Virus record (IMG/VR): IMGVR_UViG_3300020121_000398
Span: 1 to 35,615 of that record
Source: a virus
DNA length: 35,615 nucleotides
Direction: 5' to 3' (one strand)
The notes beneath the pieces were generated by a model, which made no database searches, was not told the origin of the DNA, and was given only the letters and a program-made list of their open reading frames with translations. Position 1 is the stretch's first letter; the number at the start of each line of letters is the position of its first letter. The position numbers and the translations under genes were made by a program. Below, piece by piece: positions 29,867 through 35,615 of the stretch.

Positions 29867-30748
29867 TCAGAACCAGCGGCTGGTCGAGCGGGGTCCGAGG
29901 GTTTCTTCGAGCGCTGCCTTGTCGACGTTCGTCGTGATGATCGTCGGCAGGCCGTTCGACCAACGGGCGTTCGAGATCAAATTCAATTGTTCGCGCACCC
30001 AATCCGTCGTGCGCTGCGCTGCGAGGTCATCGAGCACGAGGATGTCAGTACGCGAAGCGTTCGCGATCAGGTTCCGTTCTGTGGGATCGTCGTAGGAGCG
30101 ACGGAGTCGTTCGAGAAACTCCGGCACGTAGCAGAACATGGCGTTGCGGATCTTGTGATTCTTGATCAGTTCCGCGACCACGCCGATTGACAGATGTGTC
30201 TTGCCGATCCCGTACGCGCTTCCAAGGATCAGGAGATTGCTTCGCGTGTTCTGACGCCTGAACGACGACGCGTACTTCTCACACGCGTTCCTGGCTTCCT
30301 TCTGCAGCTCGGTCTTTGTGACGAAAGTACTCAAGCGGCAATCGACCATCCGTAGGCCAACACCGATGCGTGAAAGCTTTTCGCGTGTCAGATGTTCGGG
30401 CCATCGGTCGCACCACTCGAAGTGCAGACCATTCTCACGAGTCCACGTCGGCTTCCGTCCACGATCGCGCTCGTACTCTGAAGCGCAAGCACCACCGTAC
30501 GGTGGACACGTCGCGCATTGTCCGAGACGACGCGATGCGGCCTCTGCGCTGAGCTGATCGAACGCCGCGTAGTCGGCGAAGGTGAAGTCATCCGGAAGCA
30601 ACGCGGAGACTTCGACTCCGACTTCGGATGCGACGAGCAGGTGAACACTTCGTTTGCCGGCTCGCTCCCGAATCTCGTGTTCGCGCTCACGGAGCAAGCG
30701 CTCGTTTTCATGCAGCAGACCGAGGAGCGCCGAGCCGACTACTCTCAC
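29867..30748 (-). CDS. dnaC: DnaC-type helicase loader, AAA+ ATPase, 293 aa, interrupted by TGA
   Basis: GGAGG lies just before the GTG at 30748. A cysteine cluster (QCATCPPYGGAC at about 77-88, with WC near 113) may bind zinc. The AAA+ core follows: Walker A LGSAYGIGKTHLS at about 175-187, Walker B DILVLDDL at 235-242, and the sensor-like TIITTN at 269-274. It loads the DnaB ring onto DNA. The frame stops at TGA (29867-29869) inside the conserved ending ETLGPRSTSRWF. The same frame then continues for 23 sense codons to a TGA at 29795 that overlaps the next start as GTGA. The real protein may therefore be about 24 residues longer. Confidence 0.88.
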   Translation of the reverse strand: MRVVGSALLGLLHENERLLREREHEIRERAGKRSVHLLVASEVGVEVSALLPDDFTFADYAAFDQLSAEAASRRLGQCATCPPYGGACASEYERDRGRKPTWTRENGLHFEWCDRWPEHLTREKLSRIGVGLRMVDCRLSTFVTKTELQKEARNACEKYASSFRRQNTRSNLLILGSAYGIGKTHLSIGVVAELIKNHKIRNAMFCYVPEFLERLRRSYDDPTERNLIANASRTDILVLDDLAAQRTTDWVREQLNLISNARWSNGLPTIITTNVDKAALEETLGPRSTSRWF

Positions 30749-31725
30749 CGAATCCTCCGGAGCTTGTACTGTTGCTTCTGCGGTGGATTCGGATCCGGAG
30801 GCTTCGGTCGGCGGTTCAAGTCGTTCCAGTCCGCGCTGATCGCTCGTACGACGCTGGCGACCCACTGGTCCTCGCGGCGCTCGTCGTCCATCCGGCCGGC
30901 ATAGCGTGCTGTGAACTCACGGCAGATTTTCTCCTGAGCGAAACGGGGGATCATGCTCACGTCGAGAGCTTCCTTGGTTCGCTGCGGCATGCGTTCCCAG
31001 AGATCCAGCGGGCATGGAATTCGCTGTGGCGCTTCCGGTGCTGGCTCGGGGCTCTTCGGGATGACTTCCGACGGGCGGTCCGACGACCGCTGCGGCGGTG
31101 GCTCCTTGGCGCCCCTACCTGTCAGGTCTTTAGCTGTAGTTGGTAGGTTGCTAAGATCTGGATCTGACGGCACAGCACAGATAGGAGTGACGGTCGTGAA
31201 CCCGGGCGTGACATCGTGACCGGTTTTGGAACCAAGCGTCACAACCTGTGACACTTCGGGGGGTTCAGCCCCTACCGCAGAAGGCTCGTTTTCGACCCGT
31301 TTCGGACCCCCCCTGTTCACGCTGTCACGTTTTGTGACATCGCCTTCATTCCACAAGAATTTCGTCTGGTTAGCGGCAGCCTTGTCGCGTCGACGCGCTC
31401 GGGCCTCCCGTTGGCGCTGAGCGTCGTTCGGATGGCTCTCCTGGGCCTCGATGAACCGTGGGAAGAGGAGGCCTCGGTCGTGTTGGCAGGCGGTCCCCCG
31501 TTCGAGGAGACGCTTCAGGCCGACGGTGACGAGCTCCGCTGGAAGCTCCGTGACCGCGACGATGGCGTCTACGGGCTCCAGCTCATCACCGAACTCGAAA
31601 AGCCCGGCGCGATCGACCTTCCGAAGCAGGTGCATGAAGAGGGTCTGACCCTCCCACTTGAGCAGCTTCCAAGTGGTCGTATCCCTTGTAAAAAGACGCA
31701 CGTACCTCTCGTCTGAGAAGTCCAT
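30745..31725 (-). CDS. phage replication-initiation protein (replisome organizer-like), 326 aa
   Basis: The N-terminal domain (residues 1-105) has the pattern of phage replication proteins: YVRLFTRDTTTWKLLKWEGQ, then LFMHLLRKVDRAGLF and a winged-helix-like VGLKRLLERGTA. A Pro/Ser/Thr-rich linker (110-215) leads to a charged C-terminal domain (CPLDLWERMPQRTKEAL onward). Such proteins bind the origin and recruit loader and helicase, which are the next genes. ATG at 31725 chosen for a GTGGAG upstream; a GTG at 31740 is also in frame. The stop overlaps the loader start. Confidence 0.75.
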   Translation of the reverse strand: MDFSDERYVRLFTRDTTTWKLLKWEGQTLFMHLLRKVDRAGLFEFGDELEPVDAIVAVTELPAELVTVGLKRLLERGTACQHDRGLLFPRFIEAQESHPNDAQRQREARARRRDKAAANQTKFLWNEGDVTKRDSVNRGGPKRVENEPSAVGAEPPEVSQVVTLGSKTGHDVTPGFTTVTPICAVPSDPDLSNLPTTAKDLTGRGAKEPPPQRSSDRPSEVIPKSPEPAPEAPQRIPCPLDLWERMPQRTKEALDVSMIPRFAQEKICREFTARYAGRMDDERREDQWVASVVRAISADWNDLNRRPKPPDPNPPQKQQYKLRRIR

Positions 31726-31796
31726 TAGCGACGACTCCACGAGGGACGCCGTGGGCTGGTAGCCCTGTGTCCTTGATAGTCCAAGACGACCTCTTT

Positions 31797-31982
31797 TCAG
31801 GCAGCAGGCTGATTTAAGAGACCGAAATCCTTGGCATACAGGCGAAGCGCGCGCCGAATGATGTCGGCTTTCGAGAGCTTCTCCATCGCGGAAAGTCGCT
31901 CCAGGAGCGCGCGATCCTCCTGGTCCATTTGCAGCACGAACTGTCTCGGCGTGTCGTCCGGGTCAGGCTTCTTGGTGTTCAT
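31797..31982 (-). CDS. ribbon-helix-helix-type regulator, 61 aa
   Basis: The pattern RQFVLQMDQEDRALLERLSA followed by KLSKADIIRRALRLY is a standard CopG/Arc-like RHH: a strand, then two helices with Ser-Lys-Ala-Asp-Ile-Ile-Arg. Such small dimeric proteins bind palindromes. An inverted repeat lies 18 bases upstream at 32001-32020, a good autoregulation candidate. The ATG at 31982 is preferred; an upstream TTG at 32024 is also in frame and would place the repeat inside the gene. The 71 bases downstream contain only a small hairpin (31753-31765). Confidence 0.7.
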   Translation of the reverse strand: MNTKKPDPDDTPRQFVLQMDQEDRALLERLSAMEKLSKADIIRRALRLYAKDFGLLNQPAA

Positions 31983-32000
31983 GGTGGGATCGAAGTGAGT

Positions 32001-32020
32001 AATCCACCACGCTGTGGATT
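32001..32020. promoter_or_regulatory. inverted repeat, putative RHH operator
   Basis: Arms AATCCAC and GTGGATT surround a 6-base centre. The site precedes the RHH gene start at 31982, as expected for an autoregulatory operator. No experimental support. Confidence 0.5.
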
Positions 32021-32023
32021 TCA

Positions 32024-32058
32024 ACTCTTTCTATGGGGCTTTCCACTCTTTGTTATGG
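32024..32058. promoter_or_regulatory. pair of direct repeats, possible origin or promoter element
   Basis: ACTCTTTCTATGG (32024-32036) and ACTCTTTGTTATGG (32045-32058) lie 21 bases apart, two helical turns. The region is AT-richer than its surroundings and precedes the replication genes. It could be initiator-binding sites or tandem promoter boxes. Only two copies, so confidence is low. Confidence 0.35.
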
Positions 32059-32072
32059 AGAGCCGCGATAAG

Positions 32073-32099
32073 AGGCTGAAGCCTGCTCCTTACGGAGCA
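32073..32099. terminator. two adjacent small hairpins after the 179-aa gene
   Basis: AGGC-TGAA-GCCT (32073-32084) abuts TGCTCC-TTAC-GGAGCA (32084-32099). On the minus strand they follow the stop at 32136 and precede the RHH gene. No T-tract follows, so a factor-independent terminator is uncertain; an RNA processing or attenuation hairpin is possible. Confidence 0.3.
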
Positions 32100-32135
32100 T
32101 TCCTCACGTGACGCGCGAACACCCGCGCACCCGGC

Positions 32136-32675
32136 TCAGGGCTCGATCGCTTCTTGCCCCATGCGCGGCACGGGGCCTCGCATGAGCTCGGCGTAGTTGA
32201 AATTGCTGCCGAGGGCCTCCGCGACGGTCAGCGTCTCCGTGCACGCGCGCTGTATCACGCGGCTGTCGTAGAGGTAGACGAACTTCGGAACCGCAACGCG
32301 TCCCTGCGCGAAGTCGATGCCGAGCTGCGTGATCTTGTAGTAGCCAGCGCGCGGCGAGCCGTCGTCGCGGATCTCGGGCTTCTCTTCGATGAGCTTCCAG
32401 TGGACGAGCTTCGCCCAGTCTCCGCCGCGCACAGCCGAACCGATCTTCGACCACTTCGAGAGGTACGACGGAACGTGCAGCCAGTCCCCAGAGGTGCGGA
32501 AGTTGCGCTCGATCAAAATGAGAGCGTACGCCATCGGACCGGTCAACTTGCGCTTGTAGACCTTCGCGAGCTGCGTGCAGCATGGGCACTTCGCGCCGAC
32601 GTCGACGCGGTCACGAAGCCAGTCTTTGGCGGATTGCAAGGTCGTCGTTGATGGGTCTCCAGAAAACGTTGTCAT
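32136..32675 (-). CDS. phage hypothetical protein with zinc knuckle, 179 aa
   Basis: A strong AAGGAGG precedes the ATG at 32675. The central block KCPCCTQLAKVYKRKLTGPM (residues 29-48) followed by AYALILIERNF is a widespread pattern in phage early regions. Its CxCC is probably a zinc site, and the rest resembles a winged-helix DNA-binding domain (KWSKIGSAVRGGDWAKLVHW). Function unproven; its place between RecT and the replication genes suggests DNA metabolism. Confidence 0.65.
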   Translation of the reverse strand: MTTFSGDPSTTTLQSAKDWLRDRVDVGAKCPCCTQLAKVYKRKLTGPMAYALILIERNFRTSGDWLHVPSYLSKWSKIGSAVRGGDWAKLVHWKLIEEKPEIRDDGSPRAGYYKITQLGIDFAQGRVAVPKFVYLYDSRVIQRACTETLTVAEALGSNFNYAELMRGPVPRMGQEAIEP

Positions 32676-32689
32676 GGCTTGTCCCTCCT

Positions 32690-33196
32690 TCAGTTGGTGC
32701 CGTGGCACTTCTTGAACTTCTTCCCCGACCCGCAGGGGCACCGGTCGTTCCTGCCGGGTGTCGAAGGCGCGACAGCCTGTGGGTCCCGAGGTGTGCGCGA
32801 TGAGATGACGGAGTGCATCGTGTCCATCACGAGCCGATCGACGTCGCTGCCGTCGCTGTGCCAAATCCAGTAGTGGATGGCTTCTGGGTGAGCCTCTTCC
32901 ATGGGAACCACGGGTTCCACGTACTCGTCCTTCGGGTAACCCGAGGCGTCGACGAACCGCGCGACCATCCGACCCAGAAGACCCCAGTCCTTTTCGGTGG
33001 AGCTCTTCGCCATCAGTCGGCACGACAGCGTCCAGTGCTCGATGCCGTTGTGGCGATAGATGTCGAGCACGGCGGACCAGCAATCGAAGCGGTCGTCCAC
33101 CGGGTTGGAGGGCCAGGCGCTACACGACTCTGTGTCTGTCGCCCGGTCGCGTGCGCGCGCGACCAGCGACGTCACGAACGCCGCGAGGTCGTTCAC
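32690..33196 (-). CDS. SEC-C motif protein, 168 aa
   Basis: GTG start coupled to the RecT stop (GTGA). The last 22 residues are a SEC-C zinc motif (GRNDRCPCGSGKKFKKCHG), the short metal-binding tail of SecA and many unrelated proteins. The first 140 residues form an unassigned alpha/beta domain with an aromatic core (HYWIWHSDGSDVDRLVMD). SEC-C may dock onto ribosomes or other partners. The domain here is not SecA. Confidence 0.75.
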   Translation of the reverse strand: MNDLAAFVTSLVARARDRATDTESCSAWPSNPVDDRFDCWSAVLDIYRHNGIEHWTLSCRLMAKSSTEKDWGLLGRMVARFVDASGYPKDEYVEPVVPMEEAHPEAIHYWIWHSDGSDVDRLVMDTMHSVISSRTPRDPQAVAPSTPGRNDRCPCGSGKKFKKCHGTN

Positions 33197-34158
33197 GTGA
33201 TGGGCTCGCCGGTGCGCGGATCGGTGATCAGAGGTTGCTGAGCGGACTGCTGCTGGCCCTGCGTCTCGGCCGGCTCGGGCTCGGCCTCCGGGCGACGAGG
33301 AGTCCTGCGCTTTGGAGGCGCCTTCACGTCGGCAGGCTCACCGGCGATCTTGGTGAGCGGATCCTCGTCTCGCGAGGTCTGCGTGGGCGCGGGCAATGAG
33401 AAGTCGACGTCGAGCACATCGATCGCCCTCCGTCCTCCGTTCTCGGCATCCTCCGCGCCGAGCGCTTGGGACAAGTTGCTCTCGGGGCTCAGGCTGAGCG
33501 TATTGCAAAGGCGACGGAGGGCCGTCTTCGCCCACATGGCCTCAGGATTGTCGATCCAAGGGCCGTACTCCTTCTTGTAGGCGTCGCTCGCCGCTTGCGC
33601 CTTTTTGATCTCGGCGGCGGTGACCACGACGAAGCGGTCGTAGTTGTCCTCCTTCCAGATCACCTTGGCGTAGGCGTACTTCAGCGGGCCGCGGGAGTCC
33701 GGGTCGTCGCAGGGAATGTGGCGAAGGTTCTTCGGCTCGTAGGAGTACTCGAACACGTCGTTCTGATGGACGACGCGTGCGTAGATGTCGCGGATCCCCT
33801 TGTCGCTCTGAAGAGCGAGCTTCTGGAGGCCCTTGTACCCGGTCTGGAAAGTGGCGACGTGGCCGCCGGTGTTCTTGTTCCAGCGAGGGATGAGGTAGCT
33901 CTCACCGAAGACAGTGTCGAGCGAGAGCCCGACCTGCGCGGCTTGGATGATCGCGCCGACGACGCTTATCGGATCGCACTCCAGGATGCGCGGCGTGTTC
34001 TGCATCGCCGTCAGGTAGATGCGGAACATGCGCGTGCCGTCGATGTGACGGGGAAGCGCATCGCGGATCTGCTTGGTGACCTTCTCGCTCATGAGGAGCG
34101 TGCGAAGGCTCGCCATTCGTTGCTTTGCGGGGACTATTTCGTTCTGGTTGTTGGACAT
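33193..34158 (-). CDS. recT: RecT single-strand annealing protein, 321 aa
   Basis: The RecT family core is present: RMFRIYLTAMQNTPRILECD, then VGAIIQAAQVGLSLDTVFGE, YLIPRWNK, FQTGYKGLQKLALQS, and MWAKTALRRLCNTLSLSPE. The family binds single-stranded DNA and anneals it to complementary strands. It is usually paired with an exonuclease (RecE or YqaJ type), and none is visible in the window. AAGGAG lies upstream of the ATG at 34158. The C-terminal 60 residues are a disordered Pro/Glu/Gln tail. Confidence 0.93.
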   Translation of the reverse strand: MSNNQNEIVPAKQRMASLRTLLMSEKVTKQIRDALPRHIDGTRMFRIYLTAMQNTPRILECDPISVVGAIIQAAQVGLSLDTVFGESYLIPRWNKNTGGHVATFQTGYKGLQKLALQSDKGIRDIYARVVHQNDVFEYSYEPKNLRHIPCDDPDSRGPLKYAYAKVIWKEDNYDRFVVVTAAEIKKAQAASDAYKKEYGPWIDNPEAMWAKTALRRLCNTLSLSPESNLSQALGAEDAENGGRRAIDVLDVDFSLPAPTQTSRDEDPLTKIAGEPADVKAPPKRRTPRRPEAEPEPAETQGQQQSAQQPLITDPRTGEPIT

Positions 34159-34190
34159 GGCTCTTGGATCTCCTTGGATGGGAAAAGTTT

Positions 34191-34397
34191 TCAGCAGCAG
34201 CCGTACGGCGGCTCGCTGTCCTCGTGCTCGGCGTGTGTCAGCTCGTTCCTGCCTACGTCGGCGCCGAGAAGGAAGGCAGATGTCTGCGATATGAAGACGA
34301 AGCCAACCGCGGACCAGCTGCCGATACCCCACGCGTAGATCAGGCCGCCCCCCACCCAGGCGATGCAGAGGATCCGGTCAGTGGCGGTTCTCTTCAC
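34191..34397 (-). CDS. small holin-like membrane protein, 68 aa
   Basis: GTG start at 34397 with GGAGGA upstream, inside the end of the previous gene. Two hydrophobic segments form a hairpin (RILCIAWVGGGLIYAWGIG and AVGFVFISQTSAFLLGADVG), with a charged start and a polar tail ending PYGCC. The size and topology resemble phage holins. No endolysin is adjacent and no lysis gene was recognised elsewhere, so this is only a resemblance. Confidence 0.5.
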   Translation of the reverse strand: MKRTATDRILCIAWVGGGLIYAWGIGSWSAVGFVFISQTSAFLLGADVGRNELTHAEHEDSEPPYGCC

Positions 34398-34608
34398 GAG
34401 TGTCCTCCATGTCGGCGCTGAGGACGGCCAGCCACTCCGCGGGGCGTCCACGGATCCTCTGGTGCTTTGCCGTGGCATCCGCGACGCACATCACGCAGGC
34501 CCAAAACTTCTCATCGTCCGTTGGCTCGGAGCGGCAGCGGCGACAGTCGCAGTAGAGGTTGGCTCGTGGCGTGGCACAGTTGGGGTCGTCGCAGCGTCTC
34601 TCGTTCAT
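34378..34608 (-). CDS. multi-zinc-knuckle protein, 76 aa
   Basis: Cysteines at regular spacing (RRCDDPNCATPR, LYCDCRRCRSE, FWACVMCVAD) suggest two zinc sites in a compact basic protein. AAAAGGA precedes the ATG at 34608. It overlaps the holin-like gene by 20 bases. Role unknown. Confidence 0.6.
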   Translation of the reverse strand: MNERRCDDPNCATPRANLYCDCRRCRSEPTDDEKFWACVMCVADATAKHQRIRGRPAEWLAVLSADMEDTREENRH

Positions 34609-34796
34609 TTGGTCCTTTTCTGAGCGGGTTTGCGGTCGTATGCAACGGTCGCGAAGTCGTACTGAACGACCGTGACGAACTGGTTCTTGGCCCAATCACG
34701 GGCTCCTTCGAGCGGTTCCTTGTCCAGGAAGTAACGCTCGCCGTTCGGGCGGATCACGAGCCAGAGGCGTCCAGGAAGACCTTGGGGCGGGTTCAT
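34605..34796 (-). CDS. hypothetical protein, 63 aa
   Basis: Small alpha/beta protein (LWLVIRPNGERYFLDKEPLE) with a basic tail ending QKRTK. The shape resembles small phage proteins of early regions. The stop overlaps the next ATG (ATGA). No family recognised. Confidence 0.5.
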   Translation of the reverse strand: MNPPQGLPGRLWLVIRPNGERYFLDKEPLEGARDWAKNQFVTVVQYDFATVAYDRKPAQKRTK

Positions 34797-34948
34797 GACT
34801 GATCCTTTCCGATAAGTTCGACGAGTGCTGCCGCGCGGGCGTTGTATGCCTTGGAGCGTCTCAGGAAAAAGTCAGCGACATGGCCGCAGACGGCCGATAA
34901 GAAGAGCCAAACGCGCGTCTGCCAGTAATAGGAGAGCCAGGCCGGCAT
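34793..34948 (-). CDS. small hydrophobic protein, 51 aa
   Basis: The ATG at 34948 overlaps the upstream stop (TGATG); a GTG one codon earlier is also possible. One hydrophobic, aromatic segment (LSYYWQTRVWLFLSAVCGHVADFFL) followed by a positively charged and Ala-rich helix. Probably membrane-associated. Function unknown. Confidence 0.45.
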   Translation of the reverse strand: MPAWLSYYWQTRVWLFLSAVCGHVADFFLRRSKAYNARAAALVELIGKDQS

Positions 34949-35241
34949 CACGGCGCCTTGCCTTTGCACGCTTCGGTCTCCATCTCGCGACACTGGAAGC
35001 GCGGGTCCTCGTCTCCCGTCTCGAAACAGGCGAGCACTCGGCCATCGATCACGACTGCCGTAATGTTGTAGGCGCGGACGTCGCGGAAGACGTCGCAGGA
35101 TGGCGACGGCGCCTGCTGGAGTTCCATCTGCGCCGCGTGCCACCTCAGTGTGAGGTACAGGGCCAGGACGCTCACGACAGCGAGTAGGCAGGCCAGCAGT
35201 GCCTTCAACCATAATTTTACCCACTCCTCTTTTTTGTTCAT
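34948..35241 (-). CDS. signal-anchor protein with four cysteines, 97 aa
   Basis: The ATG at 35241 gives MNKKEEWVKLWLKALLACLL, a basic start followed by one transmembrane helix (about 11-30). The remaining 65 residues would lie outside the cytoplasm and carry four cysteines that could form two disulfides. The region directly upstream is the IS hairpin, so the original promoter and ribosome site were probably displaced when the element inserted. No family recognised. Confidence 0.55.
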   Translation of the reverse strand: MNKKEEWVKLWLKALLACLLAVVSVLALYLTLRWHAAQMELQQAPSPSCDVFRDVRAYNITAVVIDGRVLACFETGDEDPRFQCREMETEACKGKAP

Positions 35242-35260
35242 CGTGTCTCGGGGGCGGAAA

Positions 35261-35280
35261 CCCCGTCCTTTAGGGCGGGG
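35261..35280 (+). repeat. IS200/IS605-type terminal hairpin (right copy)
   Basis: 8-bp stem CCCCGTCC/GGGCGGGG (one T-G wobble) with a TTTA loop, in the same orientation as the copy at 100-119. The tnpA stop codon (TAA on the minus strand) lies in the loop region. TnpA recognises such a hairpin when it excises or inserts the element as single-stranded DNA. Confidence 0.75.
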
Positions 35281-35615
35281 AGGAAGCCCCTCCGCGCTGC
35301 TGCTCGATGTAACGCTTGACGGTGTCGAGCGGGGCTCCGCCACAAGACACCGCGCAGTAACTGGGAGACCAGAAGTGATCGCCCCAGAGTCTCTTTTGGA
35401 TCTCCGGCAATTTCGCCGCTCGAATACGGCGCGCGCTCACCCCCTTGAGCGAATTGACCAGCCGAGCGAGAGCTACTTTCGGGGGATACCCGACAAGAAG
35501 GTGGACATGATCCGGTTCCCAGCCAGTCTCCCGAAGCTCGCAGCCGAAGTCGGCGCAAACCTGCTCCCAAGCGCAGCGAAGGACTAGGAACGCCCGCTCC
35601 GTGAGCACCGCACGC
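35270..35615 (-). CDS. tnpA: IS200/IS605-type transposase TnpA (5' part missing)
   Basis: The HUH motif is visible in GWEPDHVHLLVGYPPK, and the catalytic tyrosine in TVKRYIEQQ near the C-terminus. LARLVNSLKGVSARRIR and LWGDHFWSPSY match the family closely. The frame is open to the window edge; an internal GTG at 35608 exists, but family members have about 20-25 further N-terminal residues, so the start lies outside the window. TnpA is a single-strand transposase acting on hairpin ends. The gene ends inside the hairpin at 35261-35280, as is typical. Confidence 0.9.
   Translation of the reverse strand, partial: RAVLTERAFLVLRCAWEQVCADFGCELRETGWEPDHVHLLVGYPPKVALARLVNSLKGVSARRIRAAKLPEIQKRLWGDHFWSPSYCAVSCGGAPLDTVKRYIEQQRGGASSPP

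Noticed and set aside
31753-31765. Hairpin GGGCT-GGT-AGCCC as a terminator
   Set aside because: Only a 5-bp stem and no T-tract. It lies just before the initiator's ribosome site and may be chance.
1-35615. Seamless circular join of the two window ends
   Set aside because: Reading tnpA across 35615 to 1 gives a Pro/Arg/Ser-rich sequence and not the expected N-terminus (which should resemble FVTKYRRRVL). If the replicon is circular, sequence is missing between the edges.

Overview
The window looks like most of a double-stranded DNA phage or phage-like replicon from a high-GC bacterium. Every gene I accept inside it lies on the minus strand, so the reading order runs from high to low coordinates. 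Most neighbours touch or overlap by a few bases (ATGA, GTGA or TGATG), which suggests very long, translationally coupled operons. No stretch over 300 bases lacks a gene. The longest gene-poor stretch is about 150 bases at 31983-32135. Good Shine-Dalgarno sequences precede many starts, and GTG starts are common. I see no tRNA, rRNA or CRISPR array.

Layout in reading order. (1) 35.6-35.24 kb: the 3' part of an IS200/IS605-type tnpA with its terminal hairpin. (2) 35.24-32.1 kb: small membrane and zinc-ribbon proteins, a holin-like protein, a RecT single-strand annealing protein, a SEC-C protein and a phage DNA-metabolism protein. (3) 32.1-28.1 kb: a regulatory stretch with inverted and direct repeats, then a ribbon-helix-helix regulator, a replication-initiation protein, a DnaC-type helicase loader and a DnaB helicase. 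(4) 28.0-25.5 kb: a morphogenesis-like protein, a hypothetical protein and a RuvC-type resolvase. (5) 25.5-20.4 kb: a dense array of very small genes, many opening with the same ATGAAGC header (MK.xTQ) fused to the stop of the gene before, and including an XRE repressor and several zinc ribbons. (6) 20.4-13.2 kb: a Dam-type adenine methylase, an ASCH protein, a MazG-like protein, a NUDIX hydrolase and several acidic or zinc-binding proteins. (7) 13.2-9.5 kb: an 866-aa coiled-coil protein and small companions. (8) 9.4-0.1 kb: a block of proteins carrying one transmembrane segment near the C-terminus followed by a short basic tail, three of them with peptidoglycan-binding-like modules, plus a transglutaminase-like protein. 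(9) The left edge holds a second IS200/IS605-type hairpin and the possible 3' end of a tnpB.

Replication and recombination are conventional: initiator, loader, helicase, RecT and RuvC. The virion side is not. I recognise no terminase, portal, major capsid, tape measure, tail protein, integrase or classical endolysin. What is present is a tightly coupled set of about a dozen tail-anchored membrane proteins with peptidoglycan-binding modules. The most economical readings are a membrane-containing or otherwise divergent phage, or one arm of a larger phage whose head and packaging genes lie outside the window.

Three observations deserve a check first. The helicase-loader gene is cut by an in-frame TGA, yet the frame continues for 23 sense codons that look like the family's C-terminus and ends in the usual GTGA junction with the next gene. 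The small-gene array shows cassette-like repeated boundaries. The two window edges look like the two outer ends of one IS605-type element with diverging genes, as if a circular genome had been opened inside an IS.
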